From Streptomyces sp. NRRL WC-3549 (GTDB lineage Bacteria > Actinomycetota > Actinomycetes > Streptomycetales > Streptomycetaceae): a stretch of 8,788 nt of DNA. The notes under the pieces are model-generated. The model was not told where the DNA came from and searched no databases. It saw only the letters and a program-made list of their open reading frames with translations. This document shows positions 1 through 6,914 of this stretch, piece by piece. Location: positions 1-8,788 of the forward strand of contig NZ_KL585422.1 in NCBI RefSeq assembly GCF_000721935.1, in the 5' to 3' direction. The translations under genes were made by a program, and so were the position numbers. Each line of letters opens with the position of its first letter. The stretch's first letter is position 1.

Positions 1-19
1 TCGGGACCGAGCGGGCCCG

Positions 20-34
20 CCCGGCGAAGCCGGG
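20..34. terminator. Small GC hairpin, possible terminator of an upstream gene
   Basis: CCCGGC and GCCGGG form a perfect 6-bp stem around a GAA triloop. The apex GCGAAGC is a known very stable mini-hairpin. A 10-bp palindrome, GCGGGCCCGC at 11-20, lies directly before it. No T-run follows on either strand, which is usual for Streptomyces terminators. The structure could end a gene lying left of the window, but that gene is not visible, so its role and strand are inferred. Confidence 0.4.
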
Positions 35-78
35 ACGCCACCGCTGCGCCGACACGTGCTCCAGGGTGCCCGGGTCCT

Positions 79-95
79 GCCCCCGTGCAGGGGGC
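79..95. other. Hairpin in the leader of the dehydratase gene
   Basis: GCCCCC and GGGGGC can form a 6-bp stem around the loop GTGCA. An alternative pairing, CTGC with GCAG (77-80 and 87-90), overlaps it. It lies about 120 nt before the dehydratase start in a leader with no convincing gene. It may be a second terminator element or a 5' untranslated structure; the sequence alone does not decide. Confidence 0.3.
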
Positions 96-217
96 GGCGA
101 ACGTCTTCGATGAGAACCACGTGGCCGAGCCGGCCCACGGAACCCTGGTCCAGGCCCTGACGCTCACCGCGGGCCGACGCCGAACCCCCGCCCCCGGCAA
201 CGGAAAAGGACACGGAC

Positions 218-1486
218 ATGACCACAGGCCTCCGGATCACCGGAGTGAGGATCACCCCCGTCGCCTTCCGGGACCCGGCGCTGCTGAACGCGGTCGGCGT
301 GCACGAACCCTTCGCCCTGCGGGCGATCGTCGAGGTGGCCACGGGCGACGGCCTGACCGGTCTCGGCGAGACCTACGCGGACGACGGGCACCTGCGCCGG
401 CTGCGGGCGGCCGCGGACGCGCTCACCGGCATGGACGTGTACGCGCTCGGCGCCATGCACCGCGAACTGTCCCGGGTCCTGGCCGGGGACGACGGCACGC
501 ACGGCTCCGGGCTCACCGGGATGATCACCACCAGCAGCGCCGTGGACCGGGTCTTCTCCCCGTTCGAGGTCGCCTGTCTGGACATCCAGGGCAAGGCGGC
601 CGGACGCCCCGTGAGCGACCTGCTCGGCGGCGCGGTCCGCGACCGCGTCCCGTTCGGCGCGTACCTCTTCTACAAATGGGCCGGACACCCGGGCGGCGCC
701 CCCGACGACTGGGGGGAGGCGTTGGGCCCTGAGGCGATCGTCGCCCAGGCCCGGCGCATGATCACCGACTACGGCTTCACCGCGATCAAGCTCAAGGGCG
801 GCGTCCGGCCGCCCGATGAGGAGATCGAGGCCGTCCTCGCCCTGCGCGAGGCGTTCCCCGGGGTGCCGCTGCGGCTGGACCCCAACGCCGCCTGGACGGT
901 GCCGACCTCGGTCGAGGTGGCCCGCCGGCTGGAAGGCGTCCTGGAGTACCTGGAGGACCCGACCCCCGGCCTCGGCGGGATGGCCCGGGTGGCCCGCGAG
1001 ACACCGGTCCCGCTCGCCACCAACATGTGCGTCGTCGCCTTCGGGCACCTCGCGCCGGCCGTGGCCCAGGGCTCGGTCCAGGTGGTCCTCTCCGACCACC
1101 ACTACTGGGGCGGACTGCACCGCTCCAGGCTCCTGTCCGGCGTCTGCGACACCTTCGGCATGGACCTGTCGATGCACTCCAACTCGCACCTGGGCGTCAG
1201 CCTGGCCGCCATGACCCACCTGGCGGCCGCCACCCCGAACCTCACCTACGCCTGCGACACCCACTGGCCGTGGAAGACGGAGGACGTCGTGGTCCCCGGC
1301 GCCCTCTCCTTCTCCGGCGGCTCCGTGCGCGTACCGGCCGGGCCGGGGCTCGGCGTGGAACTGGACCGCGACGCGCTCGCCCGGCTCCACGAGCAGTACA
1401 TCGCCTGCGGACTGCGCAACCGGGACGACACCGGCTACATGCGGCGGATCGACCCGGACTACGAGAAGAAGACGCCCCGTTGGTGA
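218..1486 (+). CDS. Glucarate dehydratase-like protein, enolase superfamily
   Basis: Expected to dehydrate an aldarate such as D-glucarate to a 5-keto-4-deoxy acid in the cytoplasm, using Mg2+. The family's catalytic set is intact: the general base motif K191-x-K193 (KLKGG), metal ligands D221 (LDPNAAW), E246 (YLEDP) and N269 (ATNM), and the D293/H320 dyad (SDHHYW and MHSNSH). N24 and H29 in the N-terminal cap keep the spacing of the substrate-binding Asn27 and His32 of E. coli GudD, as I recall them. At 422 aa it is close to GudD (446 aa). AAGGA at 206-210, 7 nt upstream, supports this ATG. It is the first of three genes apparently for glucuronate use; a strong hairpin and then the symporter gene follow. 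The family is confident. The substrate is inferred, because GudD-related proteins and other acid-sugar dehydratases look alike. Confidence 0.88.
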   Translation: MTTGLRITGVRITPVAFRDPALLNAVGVHEPFALRAIVEVATGDGLTGLGETYADDGHLRRLRAAADALTGMDVYALGAMHRELSRVLAGDDGTHGSGLTGMITTSSAVDRVFSPFEVACLDIQGKAAGRPVSDLLGGAVRDRVPFGAYLFYKWAGHPGGAPDDWGEALGPEAIVAQARRMITDYGFTAIKLKGGVRPPDEEIEAVLALREAFPGVPLRLDPNAAWTVPTSVEVARRLEGVLEYLEDPTPGLGGMARVARETPVPLATNMCVVAFGHLAPAVAQGSVQVVLSDHHYWGGLHRSRLLSGVCDTFGMDLSMHSNSHLGVSLAAMTHLAAATPNLTYACDTHWPWKTEDVVVPGALSFSGGSVRVPAGPGLGVELDRDALARLHEQYIACGLRNRDDTGYMRRIDPDYEKKTPRW

Positions 1487-1523
1487 CGCGCCGCGGCCGG
1501 CGGCCCCCGCCCGCCGCGGCGCG
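1487..1523 (+). promoter_or_regulatory. Very strong intercistronic hairpin directly after the dehydratase stop
   Basis: An 11-bp perfect arm (1487-1497 with 1513-1523) encloses one C-C mismatch and a further 5 bp (GGCGG 1499-1503 with CCGCC 1507-1511) around a CCC loop. This gives 16 pairs out of 17, nearly all G-C. The stem begins at the base after the TGA and ends 20 nt before the symporter ATG, with no T-run. It could partly terminate transcription, protect the 3' end of the dehydratase message from exonucleases, or set unequal levels of enzyme and transporter. The structure is seen; the role is inferred. Confidence 0.65.
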
Positions 1524-1543
1524 CCCGACGTAAGAGACAGGCC

Positions 1544-3070
1544 ATGCTCGACTGGGCCGCCCTCGGCGGCTACTTCCTGGTGATGCTGCTCATCGGCCTC
1601 TGGTCGCACCGCCGCATCGGTGATGTCGGTGACTACTTCACCGGCGGCGGCCGGATGCCCTGGTGGCTCTCCGGCATCTCCCACCACATGTCCGGCTACA
1701 GCGCCGCGGTCTTCGTCGCCTACGCGGCGATCGCCTACAGCTACGGCATCACCGTCTACGTCTGGGCGTTCCTCCCGCTCGCCTTCGGCACCGCCGTGGG
1801 GGCCTGGCTGTTCGCCCCGCGCTGGCAGCGGCTGCGGCAGCGCTACGCGGTCGCCTCGCCCTTGGAGTACCTCGCCGAGCGGTACGACATACCGACCCAG
1901 CAGGCGCTGGCCTGGAGCGGGGCCCTGCTCAAGGTCTTCGACGTCGCCGCGAAATGGGCGTCCGTCGCCGTCCTGCTCAACGTCTTCACCGGCCTGTCGA
2001 TGACGGTGGGCATCCTGGTCACCGGCATCGTCACCCTGCTCTACTGCACCGTCGGCGGTCTCTGGGCCGACGCGCTCACCGACTTCGGGCAGTTCGTCAT
2101 CCAGGGCCTCGCCGCCCTCGCGATGCTCTGGGTCGTGCTGGACCGGCTCGGCGACGGACCGGCGGGGCTCGCGACCCTCTGGGACCGACTCCCCGACGGC
2201 CACGCCGAGCCGCTCGTCGGGCCGTACACCGCCACCTTCCTCGGCGCGTACGTCGTCGTGAAGCTCTTCGAGTACAACGGCGGCATGTGGAACCTGGCCC
2301 AGCGCTACATGGCCACGGACTCCCCGAAGGCCGCCCGCCGTTCGGCCGGCCTCTCCGCCGTGCTGTACGTGGTCTGGCCCGCCGTGCTGCTGTTCCCGCC
2401 GGTCGCCGCGGCGGTGCTGCTGCCGGACATCGCCGATCCGGAGAAGGTCTACGCGCTGATGGCCGAGTCCTATCTGCCGGCCGGGCTGGTGGGCCTCACG
2501 CTCGCCGGGATGTTCTCCCACACCATGGCGATGGCCTCCTCGGACGCCAACGCGGTCTCCGCGGTCGTCACCCGTGACATCATCCCCGCGGTGGTGCGCC
2601 GTGCCCGGGAGCTGCCCCCGGCCACCGCCCTGCTCGTCGCCCGTGTCTGCACGGTCGTCTTCATCGGCGTCAGCATGGTGGTCGCCATCGAGGCCGACCA
2701 CTTCGGCGGTGTCCTCGGCATCATCGTCGGACTGGTGGCGGCCGTGATGGGGCCCATTTCCATCCCGATGCTGCTCGGACTGCTCCCCGCGTTCCGGCGG
2801 TTCGGGCCCCGCGCCGCGCTCTCGTCCTGGGCGCTCGGCCTGCTCGGCTACGCCCTCGTGAGGTTCGTGCTCGACAGCGCCGACCAGACGCTCGTGATCG
2901 TCACCCCGCTCGCCACCTCGCTCGTGGTCTACCTCGTCGTCGGCCTGACCGGCCCGGAGCCCGACGAGACCGCGGACGCGATCGTGGCCGCGCTCTCGCC
3001 CGCGCCCGGCGGCGACGAGGAACCGGGCCCCGCCCCGAGGCCCGCCGCCGCACCCGGCGCCACCGACTGA
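1544..3070 (+). CDS. Sodium:solute symporter (SSS family)
   Basis: An integral membrane protein of 508 aa, the usual size for SSS carriers, with about 13 hydrophobic segments between residues 5 and 470 and a charged, Pro/Ala-rich C-terminal tail. Family landmarks are present: YFTGGGRMPWW after helix 1 (31-41), SGISHHMSGYSAA (43-55), GGLWADALTDFGQ (171-183) and the late core helix GLTLAGMFSHTMAMASSDAN followed by TRDII (317-347). S332/S333 sit where this family places Na+ ligands. Only a weak ribosome binding site (AAGAGA near 1532) precedes the ATG, which follows a large hairpin, so translation may be limited. Its place between a sugar-acid dehydratase and a secreted alpha-glucuronidase suggests uptake of glucuronate, 4-O-methylglucuronate or small aldouronates. 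That substrate is inferred; SSS sequences alone rarely reveal it. Confidence 0.87.
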   Translation: MLDWAALGGYFLVMLLIGLWSHRRIGDVGDYFTGGGRMPWWLSGISHHMSGYSAAVFVAYAAIAYSYGITVYVWAFLPLAFGTAVGAWLFAPRWQRLRQRYAVASPLEYLAERYDIPTQQALAWSGALLKVFDVAAKWASVAVLLNVFTGLSMTVGILVTGIVTLLYCTVGGLWADALTDFGQFVIQGLAALAMLWVVLDRLGDGPAGLATLWDRLPDGHAEPLVGPYTATFLGAYVVVKLFEYNGGMWNLAQRYMATDSPKAARRSAGLSAVLYVVWPAVLLFPPVAAAVLLPDIADPEKVYALMAESYLPAGLVGLTLAGMFSHTMAMASSDANAVSAVVTRDIIPAVVRRARELPPATALLVARVCTVVFIGVSMVVAIEADHFGGVLGIIVGLVAAVMGPISIPMLLGLLPAFRRFGPRAALSSWALGLLGYALVRFVLDSADQTLVIVTPLATSLVVYLVVGLTGPEPDETADAIVAALSPAPGGDEEPGPAPRPAAAPGATD

Positions 3071-3082
3071 CCCGCTGTTTTC

Positions 3083-3110
3083 CGGACCCGCGCCGCACAC
3101 CGCGGGTCTG
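3083..3110 (+). promoter_or_regulatory. Hairpin between the symporter and GH115 genes
   Basis: GACCCGCG (3085-3092) and CGCGGGTC (3101-3108) are perfect 8-bp arms around an 8-nt loop. A G-T wobble and a C-G pair extend them to 10 positions. It starts 12 nt after the symporter stop and ends 35 nt before the GH115 start. No T-run follows. It may be a terminator, implying a separate GH115 promoter, or an RNA-stabilising structure within one operon. I see no clear -35/-10 pair downstream that would favour the first option. Confidence 0.5.
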
Positions 3111-3145
3111 CCTGTCATGAACACGTACCCATGGGGAGAGCCAGC

Positions 3146-6100
3146 ATGGACCAGCACACCCCGCATCACACCAGCCGCAGGACGCTCCTCGGGGCGGGCC
3201 TCGGCATCACCGCGCTGACGGCGACACCGCTCGGTTCGCTGACGGGGCTCACCGGCGAGGCCGGGGCGGCACCGCACGCTCCCGCCGGCCCCGGCGCCGT
3301 ACGGTCCACGGACCCCGGCGCGTACATCTCCTTCACTCCGCGATCCGGGGCGTTCGCCCTCGTCAAGGCGGGTCGGGCGGTACCGGTCGTGGTCAGCGAC
3401 CGCGACCACCCGGGCGTCGTCCGGGTGGCCGGCGACCTCCGGGACGACATCCGGCGGGTCACCGGCGTACGCCCCGCCCTCGCCCACGACCTGCCGGCGA
3501 AGGCCCGCGAGATCGTCCTGGTCGGGACCATCGGCCGCAGCCCGCTGATCGACCGGCTGATCGCCACCGGCAGACTGAACGTCTCCGGTGTCGAGGGCGC
3601 CTGGGAGACCGCCCTGCAGACCGTCGTCGACAAGCCTCTGCCCGGCGTCGACCGGGCCTTCGTCATCGCGGGCAGCGACCAGCGGGGCACGGTCTTCGGC
3701 GCGTACGACGTCTCCCGGGGCATCGGCGTCTCACCCTGGTACTGGTGGGACGACGTCGTCCCCGTCCACCGCGACGCGCTGTACGTGCTGCCCGGCCGGT
3801 ACAGCCAGGGCACCCCCGCCGTGAAGTACCGCGGCTTCTTCATCAACGACGAGAACCCGGCCCTCGGCACCTGGGCCCCGGCGTACTTCGGACCCGGCAA
3901 GGCCCCCGGTTTCGAAGGCGGCTTCAACGCGGACTTCTACGCCAAGGTCTTCGAGGTCATGCTGCGCCTCAAGGCCAACTACCTGTGGCCCGCCGTGTGG
4001 GGCCGGGCCTTCGCCGAGGACGACCCGCTCAACCACGCCACCGCCAAGGCGTACGGTGTCGTCATGGGCACCTCGCACGAGGCGCCCATGATGCGGGGCA
4101 TCGAGGAGTGGAACCGCCACGCCGTCGCGGCGGTACGCGACGCCGAGGGGAACATCACCACCCCCGGACACGACCCCTACGGCGGCACCGGCGAATGGTC
4201 CTTCCGCCGCAACGCCGAGGCCGTCAAGGCCTACTGGCGCGAGGGCGTCCGCCGTATGGCCGACGAGGACTTCGAGGGCGTCGTCACCCTCGGCATGCGC
4301 GGCAACGGCGACGTCAGCCTGCCGGACGGCGACGGCATCGAGCTGATGCGGGAGATCATCGCCGCCCAGCGCGCGATCCTGGCCGAGGAACTGGGCTCGG
4401 AGACCGCCGTCCCCCAGGTGTGGACGCTCTACAAGGAGGTCCAGCACTACTGGGACCGCGGCCTGCGCGTCCCCGACGACGTCACCGTCGTCCTCACCGA
4501 CGACAACTGGGCCAACGTCCGCATGCTGCCGGACCTCGGCAAGGACGACCGCTCCGGCGGCTACGGCCTCTACTACCACTTCGACTACGTCGGGGTCGGC
4601 CGCAACTACAAGTGGGTCGACACCACCTCGCTCCCCAACATGTGGGACCAGCTCCACCAGAGCGCCGCGTACGGCAACCACGGGCTGTGGGTGACCAACG
4701 TCGGCGACCTCAAGGGCAACGAACTCCCCACCCAGTTCTTCCTGGAGTACGCCTGGGACCCCGAGCGCTGGCCCCTGGAGGAGCTCCCCGAGTGGGAGGA
4801 GCGCTACGCCCGGCAGAACTTCGGCGAGAAGCACGCCGAGGAGATCGCCGGCGTCCTGCGCACGTACGCCGCCCTCCAGTCCCGCCGCAAGCCCGAACTG
4901 CTCAACCGCAGGATCACCCTCGACCCCGCCAAGGACCCGGCGACGGACTCCTCGGCCGTCGTGTACGACGACGAGGCCACACCCTTCAGCCTCGTCGACT
5001 ACCGCGAACTGGAACGCGTCACCGAGGACTGGCAGCGGCTGGACAAGGCCGCCGAACGCGTCCGGCACACCCTGCCCGCGTCCGCCCAGGACGCCTGGTA
5101 CGAGCTGGTGGGGTACGCGGTACGGGCGACGGCGAACCTCTACGCCCTGCGCGAGGCGGAGTTCACCAACCTGCACTACGCGCCGCAGGGCCGGGCCCTG
5201 ACCAACGAGCTCGCGGCCACCGCCGAGGCCCGCCTCCAGGACGACTTCGCCCTGGCCCGGCGCTTCGGCACCGAGGTCGCCGGCGGGAAGTGGGAGGGCT
5301 TCCAGTCGCAGCCGCACATCGGGTACGGCGACGTGGACCGCTACGGCCCCAACGCCCCCTGGCAGCAGCCCGAACTGAACGACGTGGCGATCGCCGACGA
5401 GATCTTCCCGGCCGTCAAGCGGATCACGCTGCCCCGGCGCGCCGAGATGGGCGTGGCCGTCGACGGGTCGGAGCACTGGTGGCCGGGCGGGGCCGAGGGC
5501 GGCGGCGAGCCGGAACTGCCGGCCTTCAGCCCCTACCAGAGCCAGCCCGCGCAGTACGTCGAGGTGTTCAACCGAGGCACCGTGCCCTTCGACTTCCGGG
5601 TCCGCACCGGTGCCTCCTGGCTGGTGGCCGACCGGACCCGGGGCAGGGTGAGCACCCAGACCCGCGTCACCTTCCGGGTGGACTGGGCCCGCGCGCCCAA
5701 GGGCGTCACCCGGGTCCCGGTCACCGTCACGGGCCCCGGTGGCCGGGAGGTCGTCGTCCGGGCGGTGGTCGACCGCCCCCGCACGGACCGCTCCCGGCTC
5801 GCCGGATTCGTCGAGGCCAACGGGTACGTCTCCGTCGGCGCCGACCACTACCACCGCGCGGTCGGGCGCGGCGGCATCTCCTGGCGCCGCATCCCCGGCA
5901 TCGGACGGACCGGCGCGGGCATGGAGCCCTTCCCGGTCACCGCTCCCCGGCAGACCCCGGGGGGCGCGGGACCCCGGCTGGAGTACCGCCTCAGCCTGTT
6001 CACCACGGGGCCGGTCACCGTATGGGCGTACCTCTCGCCCCGCAACGCCGCGCCGGCCTCCGACGGGCTCACCTACGCCGTCTCCTTCGACGACGAGGCA

Positions 6101-6346
6101 CCGCGCTCCGTCGACATCACGGCGGTGACCGGCTCCGACGACGGGACCATGAACCCGCAGTGGGCCCGCAACACCTCCGACAACGTCAACCGCACCTCCA
6201 CCGTGCACCGCATCGGCCGGGCCGGGACGCATGTGCTGAAATTCTGGATGGTCGACCCGACGGTGGTGCTGCAGAACCTGGTGGTCGACACCGGCGGCCT
6301 CAAGCCCAGCTACCTGGGCCCGCCGGAGAGCCTCCGGCTGAGCTGA
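3146..6346 (+). CDS. Tat-exported family GH115 alpha-glucuronidase
   Basis: Removes (4-O-methyl-)glucuronic acid side chains from xylan outside the cell. The ATG at 3146 is preferred over the in-frame ATG at 3131 because GGGGAGAG (3133-3140) lies just before it, giving 1066 aa. A Tat signal, SRRTLL at 10-15, leads to a likely cleavage near residue 41 (AGA|AP). Domain order: N-terminal alpha/beta region to about 200; catalytic barrel with WYWWDD (198-203), YRGFFINDE (228-236), LYKEV (428-432), DDNWAN (452-457), YYHFDYVG (476-483) and WVTNVGD; a helical domain from about 530; an Ig-like domain near 800-880; and the GH115 C-terminal beta domain 888-1056, starting VEANGYVS and ending VVDTGGLKPSYLGPPES. 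E431, N454 and N518 keep the 23- and 87-residue spacing of Glu375, Asn398 and Asn462 of the Bacteroides ovatus enzyme as I recall it, so activity is expected. It is somewhat longer than many family members. Confidence 0.93.
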   Translation: MDQHTPHHTSRRTLLGAGLGITALTATPLGSLTGLTGEAGAAPHAPAGPGAVRSTDPGAYISFTPRSGAFALVKAGRAVPVVVSDRDHPGVVRVAGDLRDDIRRVTGVRPALAHDLPAKAREIVLVGTIGRSPLIDRLIATGRLNVSGVEGAWETALQTVVDKPLPGVDRAFVIAGSDQRGTVFGAYDVSRGIGVSPWYWWDDVVPVHRDALYVLPGRYSQGTPAVKYRGFFINDENPALGTWAPAYFGPGKAPGFEGGFNADFYAKVFEVMLRLKANYLWPAVWGRAFAEDDPLNHATAKAYGVVMGTSHEAPMMRGIEEWNRHAVAAVRDAEGNITTPGHDPYGGTGEWSFRRNAEAVKAYWREGVRRMADEDFEGVVTLGMRGNGDVSLPDGDGIELMREIIAAQRAILAEELGSETAVPQVWTLYKEVQHYWDRGLRVPDDVTVVLTDDNWANVRMLPDLGKDDRSGGYGLYYHFDYVGVGRNYKWVDTTSLPNMWDQLHQSAAYGNHGLWVTNVGDLKGNELPTQFFLEYAWDPERWPLEELPEWEERYARQNFGEKHAEEIAGVLRTYAALQSRRKPELLNRRITLDPAKDPATDSSAVVYDDEATPFSLVDYRELERVTEDWQRLDKAAERVRHTLPASAQDAWYELVGYAVRATANLYALREAEFTNLHYAPQGRALTNELAATAEARLQDDFALARRFGTEVAGGKWEGFQSQPHIGYGDVDRYGPNAPWQQPELNDVAIADEIFPAVKRITLPRRAEMGVAVDGSEHWWPGGAEGGGEPELPAFSPYQSQPAQYVEVFNRGTVPFDFRVRTGASWLVADRTRGRVSTQTRVTFRVDWARAPKGVTRVPVTVTGPGGREVVVRAVVDRPRTDRSRLAGFVEANGYVSVGADHYHRAVGRGGISWRRIPGIGRTGAGMEPFPVTAPRQTPGGAGPRLEYRLSLFTTGPVTVWAYLSPRNAAPASDGLTYAVSFDDEAPRSVDITAVTGSDDGTMNPQWARNTSDNVNRTSTVHRIGRAGTHVLKFWMVDPTVVLQNLVVDTGGLKPSYLGPPESLRLS

Positions 6347-6370
6347 CCGGAGCGGGACGAGGAGGCGCGG

Positions 6371-6772
6371 ATGGGAATCCGGATCGAGGACACCGACGGG
6401 CACGGGGCGGCGCTGGAGGTGACTCCCGGACCACCGGGGCACAAGCCGTCGATCGGCATCCTGGTCGAGGACCCGTCGGGCCGTGCCTCCTGGTCCTGCT
6501 CCCCGGCCGCGGCCAGGGAACTGGCCGCGGCGCTCGTCGCCGCGGCCCGGGAGGCGGAGGAGGCGCCGTCGGAGCCCGTCACCGTCAAGGCGCGCGACCT
6601 GCTGCGCGGGGACGTCCGGGACGGGCACCGGGTGATGACGGTCGAGGCCGTCCGGACGGACGGGGCGAACGTGCAGGTGACCTGGGTCTCGGAGGGGGGC
6701 CGCAGCTGGAGCCAGGTGTACGAGGCCGGCACCGACATCCGGCTGAGGCGCCGGCTGCGCCAGGGAGGCTGA
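6371..6772 (+). CDS. Small hypothetical protein, 133 aa
   Basis: I do not recognise the family. The ATG is preceded by GGAGG at 6361-6365 with good spacing and lies 24 nt after the GH115 stop with no hairpin between them, so co-transcription is likely. Residues 1-42 look beta-rich, 45-64 form an Ala/Glu/Arg helix (PAAARELAAALVAAAREAEE), and 69-128 look like a compact beta domain (VKARDLL, then RVMTVEAVRTDG, VQVTWVSEGG and a basic RLRRRLR end), perhaps SH3-like. There is no signal peptide or membrane segment, so it should be cytoplasmic, unlike its exported neighbour. A single Cys is at 43. Codon use matches the surrounding genes. The general look resembles small actinobacterial and phage hypothetical proteins; a role in xylan use has no support beyond position. 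Confidence 0.75.
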   Translation: MGIRIEDTDGHGAALEVTPGPPGHKPSIGILVEDPSGRASWSCSPAAARELAAALVAAAREAEEAPSEPVTVKARDLLRGDVRDGHRVMTVEAVRTDGANVQVTWVSEGGRSWSQVYEAGTDIRLRRRLRQGG

Positions 6773-6787
6773 GAGGCGGGCGGAGGG

Positions 6788-6846
6788 GCTGGTACGGCAG
6801 GTTGCGTATTACGGCGTTCCTCGTAGTACGGTGAATCTCGTACGAG
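6788..6846 (+). promoter_or_regulatory. Promoter/operator region with 17-bp phased repeats
   Basis: TACGG occurs at 6793, 6810 and 6827, and CGTA at 6805, 6822 and 6839, all exactly 17 bp apart. The two central units, CGTATTACGGCG (6805-6816) and CGTAGTACGGTG (6822-6833), match at 10 of 12 positions, and each holds the perfect dyad CGTA-N-TACG. A 10-bp palindrome, CTCGTACGAG, ends the array at 6837-6846. This is the most AT-rich stretch nearby. It contains a possible promoter for the Old Yellow Enzyme gene: TTGCGT (6802-6807) with TACGGT (6827-6832), spacer 19. The overlap suggests a repressor site, for example for a MarR-, TetR- or HxlR-type regulator; that class is a guess. Confidence 0.5.
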
Positions 6847-6914
6847 TGGTGGCCCGGCGTGTCCGGGGGCCGCGCCGTCCGCCCTGCCGTCGCACCCGAG
6901 GAAGCGGAGCCCCT

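Noticed and set aside
85..732. Open frame beginning in the leader and overlapping the dehydratase gene
   Set aside because: Within the dehydratase its translation is Arg/Pro/Gly-rich shadow sequence. The leader part looks more protein-like but has no ribosome binding site or family match, so I leave 1-217 non-coding.
3131..3145. Earlier in-frame ATG for GH115
   Set aside because: It overlaps the GGGGAGAG ribosome binding site of the ATG at 3146, and the twin-arginine signal needs no extra N-terminal residues.
164..3487. 1107-codon open frame on the - strand opposite the dehydratase, symporter and start of GH115
   Set aside because: It is antisense to three well-supported genes. Its product is a low-complexity Gly/Arg/Asp/Glu/His-rich string without domains, as expected when a GC-rich gene is read in the complementary frame.
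3731..6628. 965-codon open frame on the - strand opposite GH115, and a parallel 1029-codon + frame at 3745-6834
   Set aside because: Both are shadows of the GH115 frame. The - frame is an unnatural Val/Gly/Asp/Arg-rich string and the + frame is dominated by Arg/Gly/Pro/His; neither has any recognisable motif.
6788..6846. Reading the 17-bp periodic units as a CRISPR array or a replication iteron set
   Set aside because: Units are contiguous without spacers, only two are near-identical, and no cas or rep gene is near. A promoter-linked operator fits better.
6853..6867. CCCGG/CCGGG hairpin in the Old Yellow Enzyme leader as a riboswitch or attenuator
   Set aside because: It is only a 5-bp stem in very GC-rich sequence, with no T-run and no alternative structure of note, so chance is likely.
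6831..6914. N-terminal extension of the Old Yellow Enzyme from the GTG at 6831
   Set aside because: The 28 extra residues are Arg/Pro-rich and unlike the family, and they overlap the repeat/promoter region. The GTG at 6915 matches the conserved N-terminus.
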